In this document: positions 34,391 through 43,764 of the stretch, in pieces | How the letters are laid out: every line of letters begins with the position of its first letter | Position numbering within the stretch: the stretch's first letter is position 1 | Origin: Pollutibacter soli | GTDB lineage: Bacteria; Bacteroidota; Bacteroidia; Chitinophagales; Chitinophagaceae | Assembly: GCA_029269725.1 (NCBI GenBank) | Contig: JARJHS010000001.1 | Location: 930,001-994,000 of the forward strand | Length of the DNA stretch: 64,000 bases | Direction of reading: 5' to 3' | Notes under the pieces: model-generated | The model's database searches: none | The model's input: only the letters and a program-made list of their open reading frames with translations | What the model was told of the DNA's origin: nothing | Translations under genes and position numbers: made by a program

Positions 34391-37300
34391 TTAATTTTTT
34401 ATCGTCAACAGATATGCAAGCAGATTGTTGAAATCCGTCTGCGGGATGGTATTTTCAAATTGATCCGGCATTAATGTCAGTACCGATGCCTTTCGTTCTT
34501 TAATATCTTTTTTGCTTACAGAGAACTCGTTTCCCAGGGCATCAGCGAAAACTATCGTCTCCCCTTCCTCACGTCTGAAGAGTCCGGACAATAGCTTTCC
34601 GTTTTTTAATGTGATGGAATAAGTTCTGAACGATTCAGAAATATTTCTGTTGGGATCAAGTATTTTCTCCGCAAGTGATTGTGCTCCCCATTTCCCCACT
34701 CCATTTAATTGTGGGCCGATCATTCCACCTTCGTTATTGATACTATGACATAACGCGCAGTTTTTCTGGAACACTGTCTTTCCAGCTTCAGGTGATGTAT
34801 TGTTTTTCGCAGCATTAAAATCGGAAACGCGGCCGGTAATCATGCTCTGTTTTTCACGATTGATCTCAGCAACATTGGCAATTAAACTCTCATAAGTTGA
34901 CTTTATTTTTTCGTCACTGTTAAGTAACATTCTTTCCTTCACCTGTGGTTGTGCGAGAATCCTCGGGTATATCTCTCCCTTTCGAACTTTATCGAAAACG
35001 ATTTCCTTCCCACCATTCATCGATGCAAGGGACATAATCAAAGGCTGTTGCAGATCCGGAGGTGGTGCGTTCAGCCCACTTAATATTTTTAATGCCTGAT
35101 CTCCGGGAAATTCTCCCAACAATGTCACCAAACGTCTTTTAAAATCAGGCTTTGCTTCAGCATTGTTCAGATTCTGTTGAACAAGACTCACATTACTGAC
35201 ATCCATTTTGACCAGTGCGCGCAGAGATTCTATCCTTATAAACTGATCTGCGAGCGTATCGTTTGCAGTTGCTATTACTGCAGGCGCAAGCTCACGGATA
35301 TTATATTTACCTGCAAGCGAAACAGCAAACTGCCGCATGTCGAGATACTGATCTTTTTTTGCCTCTGTTGAAGTATCGGGATTTTTAAAATTCAGAATCT
35401 TCGATGCTACTTCTCTGCCCCATTGCGCCATATTCTCCGGCTCTTTACCTCCCCGTTGCGATATCCCTTTTTGAACAGCCGTATACACCGTCCAGTTGGC
35501 CTGCATACTTTCTCCACTTCTTGATCTTGCAAGGTCAACCACTTCTGTTGCCTGGTTTGGCAATGTAAATCGTGCGATGTGCGAAACTACTTTTGACAGT
35601 TCATCACCGGGGATCGCCTGTTTCTGCAAATAAGTATACATCAGTTCTCCTGATTCATTCGTTTGCACACCTACCAACACTGAGGCAAGCACTGCTGATT
35701 GTTCAGGTGTCCATGCTCTTGATGCCACCTGGTGCATAAGTTCAGGATGCCTGAGCATATTCCGCAAACTGAGCCGGATCGAATAGATCATGTGATTGTC
35801 AGTTTCGGGTACGCTTTGACGGAAGTCGATCAGCTTTTCGACAGACGCCATGTCAGGATATTGCTGAAGAATTTCCGTGGCGACCCGACGTACATGCGGA
35901 TCCTGGTCTTCGAGGTTCACAAATGCAATTTCCTGCCAGACTTTATTGCTTTCATTTTTTCTTTCTGCAACAATCCGAAGCGCATGTAACCGCAACAACG
36001 CATCGGCATCACGGGTATACTGATTCAATACAGCACCATCAAGTGCGTCGATTCGTTGTAAGACCCATAATAACATCACCTTTTCCCTGACACTTGCCTG
36101 CGGCGAACTTAATTGCTTCAGTACAGTTGCTGAACATGGTTTGCCGATTCTGTCCGTCAGCTGATCAGCAGCCTTCATGCGAACCGTTATATTTTCTGCG
36201 TCGAGTGATTTTATAAGTTCTTCAGTGTTTGCTGTTGATAAATTGATTGAAGGACTGGTTTTGCCTTTGTAGGTTATTCTCCAGATTCTGCCTCTCACTT
36301 TATCCCTTTTCGGATGATCCAAAGGCACTTCGTAATGCCCGATAATACTGTTGTAAAAATCTGCGATGTACAACGCACCATCCGGGCCAAGTTTTATATC
36401 CACCGGACGAAACCACGGATCAGCACTCAACACAAAATTTTCTTCTTTCTTTCCTGCAGGGCTACTGCCATTAAACGAAAATGAATTTCTGTAGACACGA
36501 CAGGAAACCGCATCACCTATGTAGAAATTTTTCTGGTAAGATTCCGGAAAAAGATTGTCGCCATAATAGGCAATTCCACAAAGTGCTGTTGCTTCGTCTT
36601 CCATAGGTTTCATATCCGGTGCGAATCCCATGTCCTCTTCCTTACCCCATTGATAATAGTCACCGCCTTTGATCAGCTGGTACAACGGTGAAGTATGACA
36701 ATCGGTTGAATACAGATAACCGCGTTCGTCCCATGCCAGACCGAAGGGATTGATCCTTCCATGGGTCATATGTTCTACATGTTTTCCATCCGGACTAAAA
36801 CGGAATGTATTACCCGAAATCATTCTTATCGAATCACCATCAGAACCGGCCACGGTAGAACGATTGGTATATCCATGACAGGCATGAATCCAACCATCAT
36901 ATCCGCGGATGAAATTGTTAACCATTCCATGTGTATCGCGATGTTGAAACGGGCCGATCAGTTTTTTCTGATGATCGGCTTTTCCGTCGTTATCACTATC
37001 CTCATAAAAGGTAAGATTGGGAATGCTGAATGCAAATGCTCCATCGCGATAAGGAAGAATTCCGATAGGAATATTCAACGTGTCTGAGAACACGCTGAAT
37101 TTATCAGCGCGACCATCATGATTTGTGTCTTCCAGGATGGTGATACGATCCCGACCTTTTCCTGGCGTTGCGGGAAAAGGGTATTCATAAGATTGAGTAA
37201 CCCACATGCGACCGCGTTCATCAAAAGTGATATTTATCGGCTTGCCGATATCCGGCTCAGATGCATACAGGCTGACTTCAAATCCTTCAGGTACTTTGAA

Positions 37301-37483
37301 TCCCAGCCTCTCTTCTTCAGGTGTTCGCGCAGTTGTCGACCGGATATGTTCATTGAATTTTGGTCCGGAGTAAATAGTATCAACTCCGGCATTCGCCGCC
37401 ACAGGTTTGTCAGCGGTGTTACATGCTGAAAGTACAAGCAGCGATAAGATGCAAATAGTTATATGGCAAAACCGGATGTTCAT
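34391..37483 (-). CDS. PVC-type haem-binding dehydrogenase lipoprotein with HEAT-like repeats
   Basis: This is a 1030-aa lipoprotein (lipobox LSAC, Cys21). Residues about 50-410 form a soluble sugar dehydrogenase/NHL-like propeller typical of PVC-type CxxCH proteins, for example EGFEVSLYASEPDIGKP, DRITILEDTNHDGRADKF and GPDGALYIADFYNSIIGHY. A helical HEAT-like region follows to about 850. The C-terminus is a mono-haem cytochrome c domain, with CALCH at 909-913 and LTLMPDQFENTIP supplying the likely Met ligand. It probably oxidises an unknown carbohydrate in the periplasm. Its paralogue at 40153-43632 has an azurin-like copper domain instead of the haem domain. Confidence 0.88.
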   Translation of the reverse strand: MNIRFCHITICILSLLVLSACNTADKPVAANAGVDTIYSGPKFNEHIRSTTARTPEEERLGFKVPEGFEVSLYASEPDIGKPINITFDERGRMWVTQSYEYPFPATPGKGRDRITILEDTNHDGRADKFSVFSDTLNIPIGILPYRDGAFAFSIPNLTFYEDSDNDGKADHQKKLIGPFQHRDTHGMVNNFIRGYDGWIHACHGYTNRSTVAGSDGDSIRMISGNTFRFSPDGKHVEHMTHGRINPFGLAWDERGYLYSTDCHTSPLYQLIKGGDYYQWGKEEDMGFAPDMKPMEDEATALCGIAYYGDNLFPESYQKNFYIGDAVSCRVYRNSFSFNGSSPAGKKEENFVLSADPWFRPVDIKLGPDGALYIADFYNSIIGHYEVPLDHPKRDKVRGRIWRITYKGKTSPSINLSTANTEELIKSLDAENITVRMKAADQLTDRIGKPCSATVLKQLSSPQASVREKVMLLWVLQRIDALDGAVLNQYTRDADALLRLHALRIVAERKNESNKVWQEIAFVNLEDQDPHVRRVATEILQQYPDMASVEKLIDFRQSVPETDNHMIYSIRLSLRNMLRHPELMHQVASRAWTPEQSAVLASVLVGVQTNESGELMYTYLQKQAIPGDELSKVVSHIARFTLPNQATEVVDLARSRSGESMQANWTVYTAVQKGISQRGGKEPENMAQWGREVASKILNFKNPDTSTEAKKDQYLDMRQFAVSLAGKYNIRELAPAVIATANDTLADQFIRIESLRALVKMDVSNVSLVQQNLNNAEAKPDFKRRLVTLLGEFPGDQALKILSGLNAPPPDLQQPLIMSLASMNGGKEIVFDKVRKGEIYPRILAQPQVKERMLLNSDEKIKSTYESLIANVAEINREKQSMITGRVSDFNAAKNNTSPEAGKTVFQKNCALCHSINNEGGMIGPQLNGVGKWGAQSLAEKILDPNRNISESFRTYSITLKNGKLLSGLFRREEGETIVFADALGNEFSVSKKDIKERKASVLTLMPDQFENTIPQTDFNNLLAYLLTIKN

Positions 37484-38007
37484 TGCAGACGGTATTAATT
37501 CTGGGTATCACAAATTAACACGGCAATACGTGTTGAACAAAGAAAAGAGGAAAATCAAGGTGGAGTTGTAAGTATTTTAGCCAGTTTCTCTTTTAAGTTT
37601 TCAATTCCGGGGCATAACATCAAACAGCAAAGCAAACAGCCAGGTGTTTCGCGAAGAAACAGCCCAGCCAGATCAACAACTATCACTGTGTTTGTAAAAT
37701 TAATTTTTTGAACTTTGTATTTGCTTTCCGGGCTGTTTGCCTGGCTGCTTCTTTACGGTTTGACTTTCATTTGCTCTTGCACTCAAAACAGCTTTCAATT
37801 TATCTTTCGTTCTTCCAAAAAACAGTTTTAACCTATAATAAAAAGCTTGGCACTAAGCAACTATTCACTAATTCTCTTAGAATATAACTTGAAAATTTGC
37901 ATTTGAAAATCAACTGTTTAAATTTTCAAATTATTTTGGAAAAAACATAGTGACCTCCTGCCTCCTCACTTAATTCGTCGTTCGCAACCCAGCTGTCAAA
38001 AGAAATT
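37484..38007. other. intergenic stretch with partial inverted repeats
   Basis: GCAAACAGCCAGG-like words on the left and GGGCTGTTTGCCTGGCTGC on the right (about 37733-37752) are partly inverted copies. No gene is recognised. The promoter of the 37483-33209 operon is expected in the left part. Confidence 0.4.
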
Positions 38008-38034
38008 GGCCCAAGAGAAAAAATCTCTCAGGCC
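38008..38034 (-). terminator. terminator after the Gfo/Idh/MocA gene
   Basis: On the minus strand GGCCTGAGAGA and TCTCTTGGGCC form an 11-bp stem with two G-T pairs and a five-base T loop, 30 bases past the stop at 38065. It is followed on that strand by AATTTCTTTT. This is a convincing intrinsic terminator for the 43632-38065 operon. Confidence 0.7.
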
Positions 38035-38064
38035 ACCCTTCAACTTTAACCTTTAAATAAATAT

Positions 38065-39186
38065 TTATTTAACCTGGTTGCTCAATGTAAATTCAGGAAG
38101 CGGTATCAGCTTTCCACCCTGCATAGCTGATTCATGTGCGAGAATACCCACGCAGGTGATATTGGCTGATTGCTTTGCATTCGGATAAGGCTCACGATTA
38201 TCGCGCAGCGCAGATAAAAATTCATTCACCAGGTGCGGATGCGATCCACCATGACCAGAACCCTGAATAAAGGATAAGTGCTGGTTGCTGTCAGCATCAT
38301 AAACGCCGCCGGTGGTGAAAGCCTGTATTTCTTCAGGCAGCAGGTGGGCATAATCAGGAACAGTTACACGTGATGGAACTTCACCTGTGTGGATCACAGA
38401 AGGTTCATGTTCAATCAACGTCCATTCGAAAGATTTTTTCGAGCCATATACATCAAAACTTTCACGATACTGACGCGCTGTATTGAACAATGATCGTGTT
38501 ACTTCTGCAGAAAGATCTGAATCTTTGATTTTGATATGACAGCTTTCAATCGCGAATGGAGATCCGTATTTCGAAATCAGGTTATCATCAATTCTGCCGG
38601 AACCAAAACAGGAAACATATTCCGCATCGGATTTTGCGAGCGCAAGAACGGGGCCTACACAATGTGTTGCATAGTGCATGGGAGGAAGACCTTCCCAATA
38701 GCCGGGCCATCCTGCCATTTCCTGCTGATGTGAAGCGCGCAGGAACTGTATTTTTCCCAATTCACCTTTTTCTGCCATCTCTTTTACGAAAAGGAATTCG
38801 CGGCTATACACCACCGTTTCCATCATCATATAAGTCTTGCCTGATTCTTTTACCGCTTCTACAATCTGGCGGCACTCTTCTACGGAGGTTGCCATTGGTA
38901 CTGTACAAGCTACATGTTTGCCGGCTTTCAAGGCTTTTATCGACTGCCATGCATGTTCCTGGATCGGGGTATTGATATGTACAGCGTCAATATCCGGATC
39001 TTTCAGCAACTCTTCAAAATCTGTATATCTTTTCTTTATTCCGAAAGCGTCACCAACCGCATTCATCTTTTCCGCATTACGCTGACAAATAGCCGCCATT
39101 TCAGCATCCTTATGCTTCTGGTAAATCGGAATAAATTCCGCACCAAAACCCAAACCGACAATTGCAACCCTGATTTTTTTACTCAT
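38065..39186 (-). CDS. Gfo/Idh/MocA-family oxidoreductase
   Basis: This is a 373-aa NAD(P)-dependent oxidoreductase. The Rossmann fold is visible at VAIVGLGFGAEF (about 7-18), and the conserved GKHVACTVPMATS (about 98-110) replaces the classic EKP with TVP. The MMETVVYSREF stretch follows. The family dehydrogenates sugars, inositols or related polyols in the cytoplasm. It is the last gene of an operon with a sugar isomerase/epimerase and a ThuA dehydrogenase, which suggests a role in a keto-sugar or polyol pathway. The replaced EKP motif makes catalysis by the usual Lys uncertain. Confidence 0.88.
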   Translation of the reverse strand: MSKKIRVAIVGLGFGAEFIPIYQKHKDAEMAAICQRNAEKMNAVGDAFGIKKRYTDFEELLKDPDIDAVHINTPIQEHAWQSIKALKAGKHVACTVPMATSVEECRQIVEAVKESGKTYMMMETVVYSREFLFVKEMAEKGELGKIQFLRASHQQEMAGWPGYWEGLPPMHYATHCVGPVLALAKSDAEYVSCFGSGRIDDNLISKYGSPFAIESCHIKIKDSDLSAEVTRSLFNTARQYRESFDVYGSKKSFEWTLIEHEPSVIHTGEVPSRVTVPDYAHLLPEEIQAFTTGGVYDADSNQHLSFIQGSGHGGSHPHLVNEFLSALRDNREPYPNAKQSANITCVGILAHESAMQGGKLIPLPEFTLSNQVK

Positions 39187-39222
39187 ATGTTTCGATTGTA
39201 GATATTTTCAGAACGAGTGATC

Positions 39223-40077
39223 CTATTGCATGAGATTTTTAAGAAATGCTAGTCCATCAACTGCGAGTTTATCCTGGCTCTCTGCTTTTGGTGTCCAGAA
39301 ACACACAGCTCCTGCAAGCTCTTTATTATCTGTAGTAAAACTTTCAATCGATACTACTCCCTTGTATCCTATCCTCTCCCAACCTTTCCGATAGGCATTC
39401 CAGTTCGTCTGTCCTTTACCGGGAGTGCCCCTGAAATTTTCCGAAACCTGCATGTGGATCAATCGATCACCTGCTGTGACAATAGCTTCTTCAATATCCG
39501 GCTCTTCAATATTCATGTGAAATCCGTCGAGCATGATCTTCGCTGCAGGATGACCAATTTCATCTACCAGTCGCGATACATCTTTCACTGTATTCACCAG
39601 GTCGGATTCAAACCGGTTTAAAGGTTCTAAAGCAATCTGCTGACCTTTAGCTTCAGCCATTTTGCAAACATGACGAAGGTTTTTCACTGCCAGGTCCCAT
39701 TCTGCTTTTCTTTTTTCAGGCGGCAACAACCTTGCTTTCCCAACTGCAGAATACATCGGGCCTGCTACAAAATCAACCTCCCATATATTGGCTATATCAA
39801 AACATGCATTTATATACCTGAAACAATTTTCATGCACAGCGGGATCCTCGTGTGTCAGGTCACGCGTAGGTCCGAACGCTGCACACAACACCGGTTTCAA
39901 ATTGTACTTTTTCAACGCAGCCTTCACCTTTACCGGATCAAATGTGCCAGGATCCTCCACCGCGATCTCTACTGCATCAAATCCGATCGATGAAATCTTT
40001 TCAAATAATGATTCTGTAATCGCATCATTAAATGGTGATGTCCAGACCCAGGTACTAACTCCAAACTGTATGCTCAA
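39223..40077 (-). CDS. sugar phosphate isomerase/epimerase (TIM barrel, AP endonuclease 2 fold)
   Basis: This is a 284-aa protein of the xylose isomerase-like TIM-barrel family. Metal-binding patterns are readable: ALEPLNRFESDLV (Glu ligand), IMLDGFHMNIEEPD (Asp and His ligands) and a late VVSIESFTTD (Glu ligand). Relatives are D-tagatose or D-psicose 3-epimerases and hydroxypyruvate isomerases; all use divalent metal. It is cytoplasmic and lies 36 bases from the downstream Gfo/Idh/MocA gene, so they are likely co-transcribed and act on related sugars. Confidence 0.88.
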   Translation of the reverse strand: MSIQFGVSTWVWTSPFNDAITESLFEKISSIGFDAVEIAVEDPGTFDPVKVKAALKKYNLKPVLCAAFGPTRDLTHEDPAVHENCFRYINACFDIANIWEVDFVAGPMYSAVGKARLLPPEKRKAEWDLAVKNLRHVCKMAEAKGQQIALEPLNRFESDLVNTVKDVSRLVDEIGHPAAKIMLDGFHMNIEEPDIEEAIVTAGDRLIHMQVSENFRGTPGKGQTNWNAYRKGWERIGYKGVVSIESFTTDNKELAGAVCFWTPKAESQDKLAVDGLAFLKNLMQ

Positions 40078-40152
40078 TCGAAACTTTTTTAAAATTAATC
40101 AGCCTCTGCGTTCCACGTTCAACGTTATACGCTCAACATAGAATGTCAGTGT

Positions 40153-43100
40153 TTAGTTGACAGTTAACACTCCCTGCATGATCCTCCAGTGACCTGGGAA
40201 AGAGCAGATGTAAGGATAGTCACCTTTGGTATCCGGCACCTTAAACTTCAAGGTGAATTTCCCTTCCGGATTAACGAGCGGAGTCGAGTATAACACTTCA
40301 GGCATTGCGGGTACATATTGTTTTTCTGCTCCGTTTGGATCTGACGCCAGCTTATCTGCAGCCGCTCCCACTTTTTCAAGACTACCCGGTTTCAACAGCA
40401 GGAAATTATGCTGCATGAAATCGATATTGTCGAACACGATCTCAATGACAGTTCCTGCTTTTGCTGAAAGTTTTGTTTTATCAAACTTCATGGCATTCTG
40501 AATGGGCCTAAGGAGTATGGTTTGAGCAGCAGGGCCGAGATCTGCCACGGCAGCGCCCCCAGGTGCAAGTAATTCCAGCGATGCATCATTGATGTATCCA
40601 CCAAAATTGAAATCCTCAGGATAAGTACCCGGACGTTCATTGCCTTTCTTATTGTCAAAGCCAACCCGGATGCCTTGCGCAAGATCAGCAGTAATCAAAC
40701 CTTTTGTTTTCCCTTCTGCTGCAATTTTATCATCAATAAGGATCTGCATCACACCACCATTGAGCAGTTTTGCTTTTGCATTAAACTTCTGTGGCAACGG
40801 ATCTTTTGTTGCAATTTGTGTTGATTTACCGTTCTGATTGACAAGGAATTTTAGTTTTCCATCCTCAACATAAAATGCATAACCGTTGTTTTTGTCTCCC
40901 TGCGCGATAACCATCCCGAACATTCTGTCCTTATTATAAAGGTCAAGATTGGATGAGAATAATATTTCCTTACCCTTTGGTTCCGGGGCACGGCCGACGG
41001 GGACATTGTTCCATTTGGAAAGCTGAATAGCACTCAACCTGCTTCTCATCGCAATACGTTGCATCAGGTTAGCCTGGCCGATTGCTGCATCTTCAGAAAG
41101 GCCTTTGGCACGATAAGCTTCCATAAATCCATCCGATTGTACTGAACCCGCAATGAAAAGTGCTTTTGCGATCCATTTATCATTTGCATTTTCAGGTTGC
41201 TCAGCAAGTGTGAAAAGGGTTTTTCCAATTTCCGGATTAGCAGGGAAGTCTGCTGTTTTCAGAATTGCGGCCAGGCGTACACGTAAGTCTTTATCATTCA
41301 AAACACCAGAGCTCAGGAAAGCCGAAGTTAATGAAGCATCTGCAGGCAACACTTGTATCGCAGCCTTACGAACACCTGCTGAAGGATTTTTCAATGCTTC
41401 AATTACCAGGTTATTTGCATCCGCGTTTTTGCCATCCAAGGCTCCTAAACCATGAATCGTCCAAAGTGCATGTGTGGCAGCAGCATTCACCCCGATCTCA
41501 TCTGCTTTGCTGTTACGAACCACATCATACAAATCTTTCAATACTGAAGCATCAGCATTTTCAACAAGTAAACGCTGTGCAGTCAGGCGCCAGAACATGT
41601 TGTCGTTGCTCAATGCTTTGATCAAACCTTTTGAATCTTTTTTATCAAGACTCAATGGTTTTGACTCTTTTCCACCGGTATATACGAGTTTGTAAATCCT
41701 GCCACGTGTGGTATCACGCATAGGATTGATATAGGCATTACCCTTTCCATTGTCAAAACCTACTGGCGTAGGATTGTGTTGAATAATGAAATTGTACCAG
41801 TCAAGGATCCAAACATCGCCATCAGGACCTACTTCAGCCTGCACGGGTCCAACCCAGTTGTCCGAGCTGGCGAGTAGGTTCCATCCATCTTTTTCTTTAA
41901 AACCGGAGCCGCTTTTCTCCATAATGGCATTGTGAATCACGCGACCGGTAGGCTCGCACACAAAAGCAATCCTATTCCAGTATTCCTTAGGGAAATTTCT
42001 CGCTGTGTAAAGATTATGACCAGCTGCTGCAGTAAATCCATTATGCACATCCACCTGGCGCAGATGTTTTGTTACGGCGTGCATGGCATAATGGCCATCC
42101 AGTTTTTCAATTCCGGTCTCATTCATACCGGCAACCTTATTATAGTAAGTTTTAGGTATTGCATAAAATGCACTGTGTGTGTTGTTGGCCGTTGAAATGA
42201 AAACATCATTTTCCTCCGAGAAACCAAGCCCCCAGGTATTATTGCTCGTATTGCCTAGGAATTCCAGATTCTTACCATCTGGAGTGAAATGATACACGCC
42301 CTGGCTGAATTTCATCGTATCGGGATTGCTGCCGATCACACCGTTAAACCCTGAATATCCCAGTACACCCCAGATCTGGTTATCATATCCGTATTTCAGA
42401 TTTGATGGTCCTGCATGCGTATCAAAAACGCCCCAGCCTGTGATGAGGTTTTCTCTTTTATCCGCTTTATCATCACCATCAGTATCTCTCAGGTAAAGGA
42501 AATGAGGCGCCTGTGAAACGATGATACCATCTTTATAAAAAGTAAAACTGGTGGGAATATTCAGCTTGTCAGCAAACACCGTGAATTTATCAGCCTGACC
42601 GTCGCCGTTAGTATCTTCCAGAATCGAAATTCTGTCGTCACCCTGGCTCTGATCATCTTTTACAGTATTGGGATAATCAACCGTTTCCACTACCCACAAT
42701 CTTCCTCTGTGATCCCAGTTCATATAGATCGGCTTACGGATCTGCGGCTCTGAAGCAAAAAGTTTCAGTTCAAATCCAACCGGAACCTGTATCAATGCCA
42801 TCGACTGATCAACAGGTAACGGCGCCTGGAATTGCGGTGGCGGGTCTACTTTTTCATAATTAGGAATGATAGCATCCGTGAAAGTTAGTTTGGGCTTTGA
42901 AACCTGTGCAAGTCGTGCATTGGCATCCTCGCCAAGAGCCCACAGGATTCCACCTTTGAGCAATTGCAGAAAGCCCGGATTTTTCCAGGTTTTGTCATCA
43001 TGACCATAAGCAGTATAAAACACGCGACCCTTTCCATAATTGCGAACCCAGGTATAAGGCTCCTTATGTGATGAATCTACGCGCTCCATCAGTACTTCGA

Positions 43101-43632
43101 TGTTCTTGCTGATCTTATCATGAACGTATGTTTCATCCCATGTCGTGAATTCCTGCAATCCCTTTACGGCAGGGTGTTCAGGCTTGATGATATGGGAAGG
43201 AAATGAATCAACACCATGCGTTTTGAATTGACCACCAATCAGCTCAACGACTTCCGGATTATTTCTGAAACACCATGACGCACAGTGCACGGGAATAAAT
43301 CCCTTTCCACCATTCACAAAATCCAGCAACGCTTTTGCCTGGCCGTCAGTGATGCTGTCGTAGTTGGCATATAGTACCAACGCATCATATTTATCAAGAT
43401 TTTCTTTGTTCAGGTCATCGGGATTGCTTGTGTAAGAGAGATTGATTCCATCATTAAACAATTCCCGCGCTACTTGTTCTGCGGGGAATGTTGATTCGTG
43501 ATGTTTGCTGTCGTGACCGAGGAAAAGTATTTCCAGCCGGCCCGTACCTGAGGATTGTTTGTCTTTCGTTTTACAGTTGGAAAACAGGAGACATGAGAAT
43601 AATGTTACGGCTAACAGTTGGGGTAATCGCAT
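40153..43632 (-). CDS. ThuA - dehydrogenase - lectin-like - azurin-like multidomain lipoprotein
   Basis: This is a 1159-aa lipoprotein (lipobox FSNC, Cys20). It reads in order: a ThuA-like domain (about 33-245, ILFLGHDSKHHES and FIPVHCASWCFRN); a PVC/NHL-type dehydrogenase propeller (about 280-650, VGFELKLFASEPQIRKP and DRISILEDTNGDGQADKF); a helical HEAT-like region; a lectin/DUF1080-like beta-sandwich (about 860-1030); and a cupredoxin domain at about 1050-1159. The copper ligands are His1075 (MQHNF), Cys1143, His1148 and Met1152 (CSFPGHWRIM). No CxxCH is present, unlike its paralogue at 34391-37483. It probably works in the periplasm with copper as electron acceptor. Confidence 0.88.
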   Translation of the reverse strand: MRLPQLLAVTLFSCLLFSNCKTKDKQSSGTGRLEILFLGHDSKHHESTFPAEQVARELFNDGINLSYTSNPDDLNKENLDKYDALVLYANYDSITDGQAKALLDFVNGGKGFIPVHCASWCFRNNPEVVELIGGQFKTHGVDSFPSHIIKPEHPAVKGLQEFTTWDETYVHDKISKNIEVLMERVDSSHKEPYTWVRNYGKGRVFYTAYGHDDKTWKNPGFLQLLKGGILWALGEDANARLAQVSKPKLTFTDAIIPNYEKVDPPPQFQAPLPVDQSMALIQVPVGFELKLFASEPQIRKPIYMNWDHRGRLWVVETVDYPNTVKDDQSQGDDRISILEDTNGDGQADKFTVFADKLNIPTSFTFYKDGIIVSQAPHFLYLRDTDGDDKADKRENLITGWGVFDTHAGPSNLKYGYDNQIWGVLGYSGFNGVIGSNPDTMKFSQGVYHFTPDGKNLEFLGNTSNNTWGLGFSEENDVFISTANNTHSAFYAIPKTYYNKVAGMNETGIEKLDGHYAMHAVTKHLRQVDVHNGFTAAAGHNLYTARNFPKEYWNRIAFVCEPTGRVIHNAIMEKSGSGFKEKDGWNLLASSDNWVGPVQAEVGPDGDVWILDWYNFIIQHNPTPVGFDNGKGNAYINPMRDTTRGRIYKLVYTGGKESKPLSLDKKDSKGLIKALSNDNMFWRLTAQRLLVENADASVLKDLYDVVRNSKADEIGVNAAATHALWTIHGLGALDGKNADANNLVIEALKNPSAGVRKAAIQVLPADASLTSAFLSSGVLNDKDLRVRLAAILKTADFPANPEIGKTLFTLAEQPENANDKWIAKALFIAGSVQSDGFMEAYRAKGLSEDAAIGQANLMQRIAMRSRLSAIQLSKWNNVPVGRAPEPKGKEILFSSNLDLYNKDRMFGMVIAQGDKNNGYAFYVEDGKLKFLVNQNGKSTQIATKDPLPQKFNAKAKLLNGGVMQILIDDKIAAEGKTKGLITADLAQGIRVGFDNKKGNERPGTYPEDFNFGGYINDASLELLAPGGAAVADLGPAAQTILLRPIQNAMKFDKTKLSAKAGTVIEIVFDNIDFMQHNFLLLKPGSLEKVGAAADKLASDPNGAEKQYVPAMPEVLYSTPLVNPEGKFTLKFKVPDTKGDYPYICSFPGHWRIMQGVLTVN

Positions 43633-43764
43633 GGCAATTATCGGAGTTTAAGGATACAATGTCACGAAAGTTTACGAGAACTGATTTCTTTATTTTGTCC
43701 AATTCTAACTCTATTTTACCATTTTTTACGATTTTATGATACATTTAGGCAAATATGCAGTTAT
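43633..43764. promoter_or_regulatory. divergent promoter region between sugar operon and AraC gene
   Basis: The 132 bases between the divergent starts of the ThuA operon and the AraC regulator must hold both promoters. The DNA is AT-rich. AraC binding here is the obvious hypothesis. Confidence 0.5.
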
